A program made the position numbers and the translations under genes. A DNA stretch of 11,721 bases from CAZOEL01 sp964578835. Lineage in GTDB: Bacteria; Desulfobacterota; Syntrophobacteria; Syntrophobacterales; Syntrophobacteraceae. Of the stretch, positions 1 through 6,984 are shown one piece after another. The stretch lies in the NCBI GenBank assembly GCA_964578835.1, contig CAZOEL010000126.1, forward strand, positions 1 to 11,721, read 5' to 3'. How positions within the stretch are numbered: the first letter of the stretch is position 1; the number at the start of each line of letters is the position of its first letter. The notes below the pieces were generated by a model, which did not search any database, was not told the DNA's origin, and saw only the letters and a list, made by a program, of their open reading frames with translations.

Positions 1-472
1 GTCCAAATTCCGGGCAAGAGAATTTGCCTTCAGAGGTCACTTTTGGATGCCCCAGTGCTGATATTGGTCAGGACGTAGCGCTAAATATCGACGGCGTCGG
101 AGGATCAAGGCCAAAATGGGCGACGGGCATTCCCGCCACTATCGGCGGTAAAAAATGGGTTCATTATCCTTGCCTTTTGCATATGCGAAATCCTTTCGCT
201 TCGATAGTTCTTGATCATCTACTCCTTCAAAGGGGCGTCTCGATAGGCGACAAGCAGGTTGGATTTCTCACTGCCCGATTCGGGAGGGTTCACAGGCCGC
301 CCTCAATACACAAGAAAGCTCGATTTCCATATGCCCAAAGAATAACCCCCAGGAGCCCGTTAGGGCTATATTCCCCTGGGCGCCAACCAGTGCAACCATT
401 TCGATATCGATAGCCCAAAAGACTACCTTCTATATTTTGCCTATCTATCCAAATTACTTGATTATTTATTGA
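1..472. other. Left-edge stretch without a confident gene
   Basis: No recognisable gene was found here. A plus-strand frame is open from the window edge to a stop at 413 (129 codons from a TTG at 24). Its predicted protein has no motif I know and it lacks a clear ribosome binding site, so it may be chance or the tail of a degraded gene. The minus strand carries a 61-codon ORF (290-475), listed separately. From about 415 the DNA becomes clearly AT-rich, as expected for a control region. The stretch lies directly upstream of a tyrosine recombinase gene, where element ends and degraded genes are common. No tRNA gene that could serve as an attachment target was seen. Confidence 0.5.
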
Positions 473-475
473 CAT
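290..475 (-). CDS. Small hypothetical protein (61 aa), divergent from the integrase
   Basis: This short minus-strand ORF starts at the ATG at 475-473 and ends with TGA at 290. The predicted protein begins MSINNQVIWIDRQN and has a Gly/Tyr/Arg-rich middle and a hydrophobic stretch near the end (GLLGVILWAYGNRAFLCI). I do not recognise a family. A weak GAAG sequence lies upstream of the ATG, so the ribosome binding site is poor. The ORF reads away from the integrase, with 78 bases between the two start codons, and its start lies in one arm of an 11-bp inverted repeat whose other arm holds the integrase start. That layout would suit a small regulator of a mobile element, but no helix-turn-helix is evident. 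It may also be non-coding. Confidence 0.25.
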   Translation of the reverse strand: MSINNQVIWIDRQNIEGSLLGYRYRNGCTGWRPGEYSPNGLLGVILWAYGNRAFLCIEGGL

Positions 476-559
476 AGAGCTTCTTGCCAAATATACGATT
501 AATTATTACAAATTGCTGATTTAACATACAAAGTTCTATTATTAGGAGGCTCTATGTCA
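470..559. promoter_or_regulatory. Divergent AT-rich control region with 11-bp inverted repeat
   Basis: TGACATAGAGC (470-480) and GCTCTATGTCA (549-559) form a perfect 11-bp inverted repeat separated by 68 bases. Each arm includes a start codon: the ATG of the minus-strand small ORF at 475-473 and the integrase ATG at 554-556. The DNA between the arms is AT-rich and contains -10-like sequences, but I cannot assign a promoter with confidence. The arrangement suggests a shared divergent control region in which one protein could bind both start regions. The repeat could also have arisen by chance or by a local duplication. Confidence 0.4.
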
Positions 560-1663
560 GTTGAAGTCGAGAAGCTAAGGGGGGTTCCAACCTGGTACTA
601 TCGGTTCCGCCTAAATGGGAAAAGATATTGTGGATGGCTCTTGCCCGAAGCGGCAATGACAAAAAGAAAGGCAGAGGCTGAGGAGGAAAGGATCAAAGCG
701 AAGATCCTCCTGGATCTGGAAATGGGCAAAGCGAGGACTTTAAAGCCCCTTTCTGCTAAGCAGGTATTCGAGAGCCACGCGGAGTACTTGAAGATGCATC
801 GTATGGGAACCTATATTAGCTATCGATATCTTTTCCCGCATCTCAAATTCTTCCACAAGGATGCCATCAGCCCACAGGACATAATGGATTTTAAGAAGCT
901 AAGGCTCTCCCAGGATGTCTCCGAGGCTACCGTAAACAGGGAGCTTCTGCTTGGACGAGCGGCCTTCAACCGGGCATTGAAGCAAGGGCTGGTGAAGGAA
1001 AATCCATTTGCGCACTTCGAGAAGTTTACCGAGGCGCCAAGGACAAGGTATTTGAGCAGAGAGGAGATCACCCGGCTCCTTTCGGCGGCGGATAGCATCA
1101 GCAGGGCAAAAGCCTCACACTTCAAAGAGATCGTGATTACCGCTATGCTTACCGGCATGCGAAAAGATGAGATCCTCAGGCTCCACAAACAAGAGATCCA
1201 TCTTGATGAGAAGACGATCCACAAGGCGGCCACTGGCACCAAGAAATACCAGCGGGAGAAGGTTATCCCTCTCTCAGGTGAACTGCTCGAGATCCTTAGA
1301 GCAAAGCTTGAGAAGAGTAAATCTGGCTATGTTTTTGAGTGCCCGCTGACGGGTAAGCCCTATGGGGATGTAAAGAGCGCATGGTGGAAAGCCCTCGAGC
1401 TGGCTGGGATCAAGGATTTCAGGTTCCATGACTTAAGGCGCACGTTTGGAACCTATGCTCTGCTTGCCTCACAAGATTTGCGGACCGTCCAGGAGCTTTT
1501 AGGCCACTCGAATATCGAGACCACGCAAAGGTACACTCATATCCTAAGCGAGCAAAAAGAGCGGGTGGTAGACAGCACGAGCGCAATCATCCTGGGGCAA
1601 ATACACGCTGGGCAGGAAAAGATCTCGGCTGATGGCGCCAAACCTGCGAGCGCCCTCCATTGA
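554..1663 (+). CDS. Tyrosine recombinase / phage-type integrase
   Basis: This site-specific DNA recombinase is expected to integrate or excise a mobile element by way of a covalent 3'-phosphotyrosine intermediate. It is 369 residues long, usual for phage and island integrases. The N-terminal part (about 1-60) resembles an arm-binding domain, about 65-155 a SAM-like core-binding domain, and about 165-345 the catalytic domain. All key residues are visible: Arg203 (in TGMRKDE), a Lys at about 230-236 in the beta-hairpin region, His292 and Arg295 (in FRFHDLRRTFG), His318 (in ELLGHSN) and the nucleophile Tyr327 (in TTQRYTH). The gene therefore looks intact. AGGAGG at 544-549, four bases before the ATG, fixes the start. 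No excisionase or other phage gene was recognised beside it. The element it moves, and its attachment site, are not clear from this window. Confidence 0.95.
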   Translation: MSVEVEKLRGVPTWYYRFRLNGKRYCGWLLPEAAMTKRKAEAEEERIKAKILLDLEMGKARTLKPLSAKQVFESHAEYLKMHRMGTYISYRYLFPHLKFFHKDAISPQDIMDFKKLRLSQDVSEATVNRELLLGRAAFNRALKQGLVKENPFAHFEKFTEAPRTRYLSREEITRLLSAADSISRAKASHFKEIVITAMLTGMRKDEILRLHKQEIHLDEKTIHKAATGTKKYQREKVIPLSGELLEILRAKLEKSKSGYVFECPLTGKPYGDVKSAWWKALELAGIKDFRFHDLRRTFGTYALLASQDLRTVQELLGHSNIETTQRYTHILSEQKERVVDSTSAIILGQIHAGQEKISADGAKPASALH

Positions 1664-1804
1664 TGACGGCACCGATAGTATCTCTACGATCCAGGTGGAA
1701 AAAAGCTTCCCGCTTGGATCGGCCCTCCTCCAGCTTCCCCCTTCAAGCGTTTGTATCCTCGATGCGCTACAAACACCAGCATCAAGCCCCTTTTTCATAC
1801 TTTC

Positions 1805-1825
1805 TGGGCCAAAAATTGGGCCAAA
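1805..1825. repeat. 9-bp direct repeat TGGGCCAAA, two copies
   Basis: TGGGCCAAA occurs at 1805-1813 and again at 1817-1825, a 12-base period, about 140 bases after the integrase stop codon. Short direct repeats beside an integrase gene can be arm-type binding sites for the recombinase, but two copies are thin evidence and the repeat may be fortuitous. Confidence 0.35.
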
Positions 1826-1880
1826 CATTTTTGACTGCGAGCGCAAGCCTACGCAATCACTGGGGTTGAGCCACCCCTAG

Positions 1881-1901
1881 CGCTTGCTCGCAAAGCAAGC
1901 G
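1881..1901. terminator. Hairpin, possible integrase transcript end
   Basis: CGCTTGCT (1881-1888) and AGCAAGCG (1894-1901) form a perfect 8-bp stem with a five-base loop. No T tract follows on the plus strand, so this is not a classical intrinsic terminator. It could act as a weak terminator or RNA 3'-end stabiliser for the integrase transcript, or as an extruded DNA hairpin near an attachment site. Confidence 0.35.
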
Positions 1902-2111
1902 TTCGGCAATTTCGTCTATGATGCTGTCGTCTCCTATCTATAAATTCGGTCAGTACAGGATTGATAATCATATGCTGATCACTTTCGCAAGTTTGGAAAA
2001 ACGCCATACTGGCAAGGAGGGTTGTGTATTCCTGGATTCAGCTCATTCACCATTTGGAGGCTTTGGCAGTACGTCTTTTGCATGATTTGTCCTGAGCAAG
2101 GTTTTTGGCGA

Positions 2112-2144
2112 ATCCGAAGAACCGCTCATCACGGTTCTTCGGAT
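2112..2144. terminator. Strong 13-bp hairpin between convergent genes
   Basis: ATCCGAAGAACCG (2112-2124) pairs perfectly with CGGTTCTTCGGAT (2132-2144) around a seven-base loop. It lies 56 bases past the stop codon of the minus-strand multicopper oxidase gene and faces the plus-strand integrase from the other side. No run of T follows on either strand, so it does not fit the textbook intrinsic terminator. Its place between convergent genes makes a two-way transcript end or RNA-stabilising structure the most likely role. Confidence 0.5.
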
Positions 2145-2199
2145 GATCACAAGAGTAGAAGGATTTTAGCGGGTGGGGCTGTTCCCGCCAATCACCATC

Positions 2200-5085
2200 C
2201 TATCCACTGCTCCCACTGCCACTATTGTTTCCTCCGCCATCGAAAGAAGGCCCTACTCCGTCCCCCGTTCTGAATGTCGGAAGAGCGGCTGAATCGACGT
2301 ATTCCACTCCATCCCAGGTGGGAAGCGGAGCAGGCATCAACTTGACCTGTCCCGGATGCTCGAGGTCCCAGCGGAGGAGCATGGAATGGTCTTCATGCTG
2401 GGTATTGTGGCAGTGCTCCATGTATGTTCCGGCAAACTCTCGAAACCGGATGGCCATCTCGACTTTGATGCTGCTGTCCTCCTCCGGACCTATCCTATAG
2501 AGGTCCTTTCTCGCCCATTTCTCCCATTCCGGGGGCGCTTTCCCATCGCGTGTCAAGATGATTCCTTCCTCGAAGTGGACATGAACCGGATGACTCCAAC
2601 CGCCTCCACCATTTACAATGCTCCAGACTTCGAGCGTACCCTGCCCGCTGAAGCCAGCCTCCTCGGGGCCGTTTACGAGTTGGGGCGCTGCTGAAATCCT
2701 CCTTGGATCCATGGGAAAGGCGCCTTCTCCATCCGTCTTGATGGTCCACGGAGCTTCGTCGGTACCGGAAGAGCGAGCAAACTCGAAAGTGCGATGCCGC
2801 ACCCTGGCCAGCCTTGTCTGATCGTCCGGATCGTCTCGATCTATGGTCAAAGGGATCATCTTCCTCTTACCCGGCTCGAACTCGGATGGGTCCATACTCA
2901 AATCCCTACCGGAATATTCAAAGACCCTTAGCTCCAAAAACTTTCCAACGGCAGGATCAGCATCGACCCAGCGCTCGGGCGCGCCGTTTTCATCGAACCG
3001 GAGCTTCGCTTTGTAACGCCCGGAGAGGATATCTTCGAGCGGGATCTTTTCCTTGGGTCTTCTTCCGTCTGTGTGTTCGAGAACGTTCACGAAGTAGAGC
3101 TTGTCACCGGGCTTAATGCCGTGCTTGCTGAAATCGACGATAACATCATAGCGCTCAGCAATGCCGATGGTCGGGAGAATGCCCTTGTGCTCGAGGCGAT
3201 CTCCGTCGCCGTCGAGATCCATGCTGCCGTCAAAGGGGACCGCATGCTCCATGATGTTGCCATCGTTGGCTATCATATGCATGGGCGTCCTGTTGTAGGA
3301 AACTCCCGAGCCGGGCGGGCCGGGCATCTCCCCGCCATTCCCCTCTACCTGTTGGACCAGTGCGAAAGCAAAGAATCGCGATGTCGAGGCGTCCAGGAAG
3401 CGGAAACGATACCGCCTCGCTCGCACATTGAAGTATGGATGCCACAGTAGATTGGTCAGAACCTGATCTCCCAGGAAGCCATCGAAGTTGAAGATGTTGA
3501 ACCAGAGCTGCCCTTCCTGGTCCCACGCTTTGTCCATGATGAAGAGATTGACATCATAGTCCCGGTTGCCCCAGTCGAGGGCCGTACCGCTCGGGAATCG
3601 GAAGTTCACGCCATCTTCAAAGTCCTCTTTTCCTCGATCCAGGGCGCTGTAGTAGTTCATCTTAGCGGCATTGCCCTTGTAAACGTTCTGAGCCGTGAAG
3701 TCGAACATGTGATCGTGAAACCAGTGGGAGCTCATGGTCTCCCGCCAATCGCCACGGATTCTGATGGAGCCGTTCTCGCAGGTCTTCGCGCCAGGGTTGA
3801 GGTCGTTTACGAAGAGGGTTTCCCCTTCGGAGCAGGGAAATGCAGCCCTGGGATCAGACGCATCGGTATTGATGGTATCGTAACCTGCGAGTTGCAACGG
3901 CCAGCGGTAGTCATAAAACTGTCCCGGAAAGAAGAAAGCGTTCGTGAAGCCGTCGCTCTCCGCAGGGTTGTGGCCGTTGTGCTCGTGCGTGGTGATGGTG
4001 TGCACGCCAAAGCCTCGGTTTGCCGCAGGAGAGATGGGAAGCGCATTGTAGTGGCGCAGGAGAATGGGCTCACCGTTTCGGGCGACGAGCACCTTGGGTG
4101 GAAGCGTCCCGTCAAAGGTCCAGAAGGACTTGTGGTCCTGAACGGGCATCATTGGATGAAACTGAACCGGGACTCCCTTCGTCGTGCCTTCTATCTTGGG
4201 GGAGCCAGGGACCGAGGATTCAAAGACCGTGTGATAGAGTCCTCCCGGTGCAAACTCGCCAAGCCTGTATCCATGATGCTGTAGCCTATCACGAAGACCG
4301 CTGTTCACGCGGGCTCCTGCCTGAGCTGTCTTGGTAAAGACCTGCGGAAAGAATTCATTCCACCTCTGATGAGACCAACCCTTTCCAGGAGGTCTGCCTT
4401 CGGCGGGGGGGGAATCGAGCTCACGGCCAACGAAAGCTCCGATCTCCCGCTTCCACGGGTTTTCATCTTCCGTATTGGAGAATTGTGCGGGGAAGGGTGC
4501 GATCCCTCTCTGATCGAGGAAAGCATCCAGCGCCGGGCCACCGGGTCCGCTCATTGAGACATCGTCAGGGTCCTGTTCGGGCGCCGGCCCTGTCGTGGGC
4601 TTTGGGAAAGGAAGGGATGGAGGCGGTGTACTTGCCTCGAGAGGATCGGAGCCAAACTCCTCAGCGCGCAGCATCTGCTGAGTAAATGACTGCGCTCCGA
4701 AGAGGGGACTTGGTCTGCTGTTGGTTGGAACATTGAGACCATTTTCCAACTCATCTTCGGCTCTGACGTTGTTTATGCGAGCATCTTCGAGGGTCCCTGT
4801 CGGACCGCCCTCGAAAGACCCTTCATTGGCAGGTGCAAGCGTTTCGAGAAAAGCTTCGTCAAAATCCTCCGCAATCAAGGGGCCGGTGAATGCAGAAGGA
4901 TCTCCCTCGGGCGGAGGGCCAAAGTCGTCAAGCACCTCTGCTTGTGCTGGAAACGTAAGCAGCGCCCCCAAGAGGGTAGCTCTGATGAAGAGACAACCAG
5001 CATTCTTGATCAGTAGCAACAAGGAGCACTCTATATCTGATGTTCTCACGGATGCTCTCAAAGAGACCTTTTCATGCGTTTTCAT
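2200..5085 (-). CDS. Large exported multicopper oxidase
   Basis: The predicted 961-residue protein is a laccase-like multicopper oxidase, expected to oxidise a substrate (phenols, Cu(I), Fe(II) or Mn(II) are the family's usual ones) and pass electrons to O2. Four copper-binding segments are intact: HEHNGH (367-372), HWFHDH (454-459), HPVHVH (832-837) and HCHNTQHEDHSM (891-902). In the last, Cys892, His897 and Met902 fit the type 1 copper site, with His832. The N-terminus has a long signal peptide with likely cleavage after AQA at about residue 49, so it acts outside the cytoplasm. Residues about 50-250 are acidic and Pro/Gly-rich and match no domain I know; the end is a Gly/Ser/Asn tail. The size recalls the large MofA/OmpB-type oxidases of metal-oxidising and metal-reducing bacteria, but the substrate cannot be told. 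GGAGG at 5097-5093, seven bases before the ATG, supports the start. An 8-base C tract lies at codons 225-227. Confidence 0.93.
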   Translation of the reverse strand: MKTHEKVSLRASVRTSDIECSLLLLIKNAGCLFIRATLLGALLTFPAQAEVLDDFGPPPEGDPSAFTGPLIAEDFDEAFLETLAPANEGSFEGGPTGTLEDARINNVRAEDELENGLNVPTNSRPSPLFGAQSFTQQMLRAEEFGSDPLEASTPPPSLPFPKPTTGPAPEQDPDDVSMSGPGGPALDAFLDQRGIAPFPAQFSNTEDENPWKREIGAFVGRELDSPPAEGRPPGKGWSHQRWNEFFPQVFTKTAQAGARVNSGLRDRLQHHGYRLGEFAPGGLYHTVFESSVPGSPKIEGTTKGVPVQFHPMMPVQDHKSFWTFDGTLPPKVLVARNGEPILLRHYNALPISPAANRGFGVHTITTHEHNGHNPAESDGFTNAFFFPGQFYDYRWPLQLAGYDTINTDASDPRAAFPCSEGETLFVNDLNPGAKTCENGSIRIRGDWRETMSSHWFHDHMFDFTAQNVYKGNAAKMNYYSALDRGKEDFEDGVNFRFPSGTALDWGNRDYDVNLFIMDKAWDQEGQLWFNIFNFDGFLGDQVLTNLLWHPYFNVRARRYRFRFLDASTSRFFAFALVQQVEGNGGEMPGPPGSGVSYNRTPMHMIANDGNIMEHAVPFDGSMDLDGDGDRLEHKGILPTIGIAERYDVIVDFSKHGIKPGDKLYFVNVLEHTDGRRPKEKIPLEDILSGRYKAKLRFDENGAPERWVDADPAVGKFLELRVFEYSGRDLSMDPSEFEPGKRKMIPLTIDRDDPDDQTRLARVRHRTFEFARSSGTDEAPWTIKTDGEGAFPMDPRRISAAPQLVNGPEEAGFSGQGTLEVWSIVNGGGGWSHPVHVHFEEGIILTRDGKAPPEWEKWARKDLYRIGPEEDSSIKVEMAIRFREFAGTYMEHCHNTQHEDHSMLLRWDLEHPGQVKLMPAPLPTWDGVEYVDSAALPTFRTGDGVGPSFDGGGNNSGSGSSG
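4405..4412 (-). repeat. 8-base C homopolymer tract inside the oxidase gene
   Basis: On the coding strand eight C in a row cover the end of codon 225 and codons 226-227 (Ser-Pro-Pro). The tract lies upstream of every copper-binding segment, so a one-base slip would give a truncated, inactive protein. Tracts of this length can be sites of slipped-strand phase variation, but 8 bases is near the lower limit and many such tracts are stable. Confidence 0.5.
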
Positions 5086-5120
5086 CGAAAAACCTCCGAA
5101 CTGTATTTCAAAGCCCGCTC

Positions 5121-5192
5121 AGTGCAACTTCCGATACCAGGACTTCTACGCCCAACGTTCCCCTTGGGCGTCGGAGAGTCGGAAAGTGCAAC
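5121..5192 (-). promoter_or_regulatory. Structured leader region upstream of the oxidase gene
   Basis: About 35-110 bases upstream of the oxidase ATG there is a nested structure. An inner perfect 8-bp stem is formed by ACGCCCAA (5148-5155) and TTGGGCGT (5164-5171). An outer 6-bp stem is formed by TTCCGA (5129-5134) and TCGGAA (5179-5184). The sequence AGTGCAAC occurs directly at 5121-5128 and 5185-5192, just outside the hairpin. This could be an RNA leader structure or a regulator site with two half-sites. I do not recognise it as a known riboswitch or as a known copper-responsive operator. Confidence 0.35.
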
Positions 5193-5345
5193 CCGGTCTT
5201 GTTTAATCTAATCCATTCTCGCTGTCTTCCTCTCCAGCCACCATTGAAGTTAGGCCATGAGGAGAAGAGGAGACGCATCTTCATTGGTTACTGGGGGGAA
5301 GACTCCCGAATTGGTTTTGGATGACTCGCCCATGATCGTTTTCTT

Positions 5346-5633
5346 CTATATTCGAAGAATTGTCCCATGGCGGGAATCGACTGTGCAGGAGGGGCAATCG
5401 GACTCCTGGGCTAGAGCACCAGGGCTGACTTCAATATAGAGTGATAGGGCTGTTCCCTCTGAGCGGATGACATTGTCTGGTTCAACCATCGCTGATGATC
5501 CGGCGCTTTCCTCTGTGAGGACAACAGGGGTCCTTTTACCTGCCAAGGTTTTCTGGGCTTGGAGAGGGCCACAGAGGAACAAAGCAACCAGAGCGGTCAG
5601 AGGCCACAGAATGAAGAGTCTGCTAATCATCAT
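5346..5633 (-). CDS. Small secreted protein with CPSC motif
   Basis: This 95-residue ORF starts with a clear signal peptide: a short N-region (MMISR), a hydrophobic core (about residues 6-22) and a likely cleavage site after PLQA at residue 26. The mature part of about 69 residues is polar and ends with a D-CPSC-T motif (about residues 80-83), the only two Cys in the mature part, which could bind a metal or form a disulphide. I do not recognise a family. It is encoded on the same strand as the multicopper oxidase, 260 bases upstream of it, and 23 bases after the 80-residue ORF. This suggests an exported partner, perhaps for copper handling, but that is only inference. A GGAAAA sequence about 6 bases upstream is a modest ribosome binding site; the ATG three bases further in is an alternative start. 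Confidence 0.6.
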   Translation of the reverse strand: MMISRLFILWPLTALVALFLCGPLQAQKTLAGKRTPVVLTEESAGSSAMVEPDNVIRSEGTALSLYIEVSPGALAQESDCPSCTVDSRHGTILRI

Positions 5634-5656
5634 AGCGTTTTCCGGCTTCTAAATCG

Positions 5657-5899
5657 TTAACTTGCGCATCCGGCCGTATAGGTGCTGTTCAGGTGATATG
5701 CGTAGTCCATAGATATTTGATAAAGCGTACCAACAGTTCCGTCAAGCGCCTCCTCCTGCTCGGAAGCGGGCGGATTTACAGGAAAGCGCCCTACGCTCGA
5801 GATGAAGGCTGCGCCTTGCGGGTAGCCTGCGGCAGGGGAAAAGCGCCCCCACCGGTAATCCTCATTTAACCTCAAGCACGGGACCTGCAAATAATACAT
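5657..5899 (-). CDS. Hypothetical protein (80 aa) with strong ribosome binding site
   Basis: The frame is open from an ATG at 5944, but I chose the internal ATG at 5899-5897 because AGGAGAG (5908-5902) lies just before it, far better than anything in front of the upstream ATG. The predicted 80-residue protein begins MYYLQVPCLRLNEDYRW. It has no signal peptide or membrane segment, an acidic patch in the middle (ASEQEEALDG) and a Tyr-rich end finishing in AGCAS. I do not recognise a family. Only 23 bases separate it from the small secreted protein gene downstream, so the two are probably cotranscribed. A truncated fragment of a longer gene is the main alternative, since the frame remains open upstream to 5944. 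Confidence 0.4.
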   Translation of the reverse strand: MYYLQVPCLRLNEDYRWGRFSPAAGYPQGAAFISSVGRFPVNPPASEQEEALDGTVGTLYQISMDYAYHLNSTYTAGCAS

Positions 5900-5944
5900 A
5901 TCTCTCCTGTTTAGCGATGTGAGCCCTGATTGGGAGCAGTTCAT

Positions 5945-6984
5945 TAGTTGAAAATCATATCTTCACGACCTCCGAGCACCTTCACAGAACGCCATTCTGG
6001 CAAGTAACGGTTGACCTTTGTATGAAGGTTTTCTGCACCGCTGCTAATTCCTATTTTCACCAATTCTTTTATGGGGTTCGCCATCAGGCTGGGACCCAAC
6101 CGAGCCATCCTGACTATCTGTCGTGAACTGCTGGTGATGCGCAATGTCCTGAGGCGGATCAGAAAGTTCAGAAAGTTGGCTATCTTCCTATTTATATGAA
6201 GCAAAGGGCTGCAACCAGCTGATGAGCTCCGTTACAGATATCATCCGTCCTCGGAGTGAGACAGTATCTTGCTTCGTGATCTTGTTTTGGCCGAAATGGT
6301 CCGCTTGATCATAAAGCTGTAAAGTGTCAAGCCCCATGCCGATCCCTTTAACAACAAAAAGTATTGCCTGAATCAGCCAGGAGCATCAGGTTCTCGGCTT
6401 ATTCCTCATCCTCCCCGTGGCCCTTAAGATCAATGCCTGCCTCTTCCTCGGGGAGTAAGGCATCACGGGCTTCACGTATCATTTCGCCTATTCTTTCGCC
6501 TGCCGGAGCTAGGTCCCGTTGACATTTAATGTGGAACCTTACTCTTATCAGTAAGACTTTGCGTGTGAGACGGGAAAAGAGGGCGCATGCCATAGAAGAA
6601 ACGAGTTTCTGAGACAGAAAGTAATTAGATGCATCTGGTGTGTCGATTCCGCTCTTTGAAACCCGGTCCTTAAGTGATATAAGGACATCACTACGAAATC
6701 GGTTGGTAGTGGTCTGTTGGGGCAAACGGTCATCAAACTTGTTCTATCTCCACAGGCCCGACATGACCGAAGGGCAGGTTTTATTCTTTTGAATCATTGC
6801 TCGTCCTGACTCACACCTTTAAATGGACTGCTTAGAATGAGCAGCCAATGTAAGAGAACAAGTGTGGGTCTTGCTATCCGCAAAAGAACTGCCGAGAGGC
6901 GCGGCGGAGGAAATTACGCCACGCAGCCCCCAAGGTAGAAGTTCCACATGCATTTCCCCTCTCTCTCGTAATGGAAGATGGCCA
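5945..6984. other. Gene-poor divergent stretch with weak minus-strand ORFs
   Basis: No gene with a recognisable product lies in this kilobase. Three minus-strand frames are the best candidates. One runs 5944-6204 (86 codons from TTG, containing MANPIKELVKIG); its TAA overlaps the ATG at 5944. One runs 6188-6337 (49 aa from ATG, with AAAGGG six bases before it, beginning MGLDTLQLYDQADHFGQ). One runs 6399-6725 (108 codons from TTG, with a very acidic end). The first two overlap in different frames, which points to decayed coding sequence or frameshift rather than intact genes. Promoters for the minus-strand cluster and for the plus-strand operon at 6985 must lie here, but I could not assign -35/-10 pairs with confidence. 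Confidence 0.5.
6399..6725 (-). CDS. Hypothetical ORF (108 aa), doubtful
   Basis: This frame is open from just after a TAG upstream of 6725 to the TAA at 6399, with only a TTG available as an early start and no clear ribosome binding site. The predicted protein has a basic, Ser-rich N-terminal half, a short hydrophobic segment (SSMACALFSRLTRKVLLIRV) and a strongly charged end (residues about 80-108, ending GHGEDEE). I do not recognise a family. The last third has the look of translated coding sequence, so it may be the 3' remnant of a longer gene, but an intact gene is unlikely. Confidence 0.2.
   Translation of the reverse strand: MPQQTTTNRFRSDVLISLKDRVSKSGIDTPDASNYFLSQKLVSSMACALFSRLTRKVLLIRVRFHIKCQRDLAPAGERIGEMIREARDALLPEEEAGIDLKGHGEDEE

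Larger units (their letters stand above)
1664..2199. other. Gene-poor stretch downstream of the integrase
   Basis: No convincing gene lies here. Plus-strand frames open at 1632-1880 and 1660-1869 overlap the integrase end, have no ribosome binding site of note and give unfamiliar Ser/Pro-rich sequences. The stretch holds a 9-bp direct repeat (1805-1825) and two hairpins (1881-1901 and 2112-2144), listed separately. It separates the integrase from the convergent multicopper oxidase gene, so both transcripts should end within it. No tRNA gene was seen. Confidence 0.6.

Noticed and set aside
24..413. Plus-strand 129-codon ORF starting with TTG at the left edge
   Set aside because: No ribosome binding site, no recognisable motif, and a rare start codon. 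The frame is open to the window edge, so a partial gene cannot be fully excluded.
1660..1869. Small plus-strand gene overlapping the integrase stop codon
   Set aside because: The frame overlaps another open frame in the same place, has no ribosome binding site and gives an unfamiliar low-complexity sequence.
3709..4284. 191-codon plus-strand ORF inside the oxidase gene
   Set aside because: It lies wholly opposite the multicopper oxidase, whose copper motifs prove the minus-strand reading; this is a shadow frame.
5126..5143. Sigma-54-like promoter (TGG...TTGCA) upstream of the oxidase gene
   Set aside because: The distance between the GG and GC elements is one base longer than the strict spacing sigma-54 requires.
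6862..6984. GTG at 6862 as the start of the solute-binding lipoprotein
   Set aside because: It would put 41 extra residues before a clear lipoprotein signal peptide; the ATG at 6985 has a good ribosome binding site.
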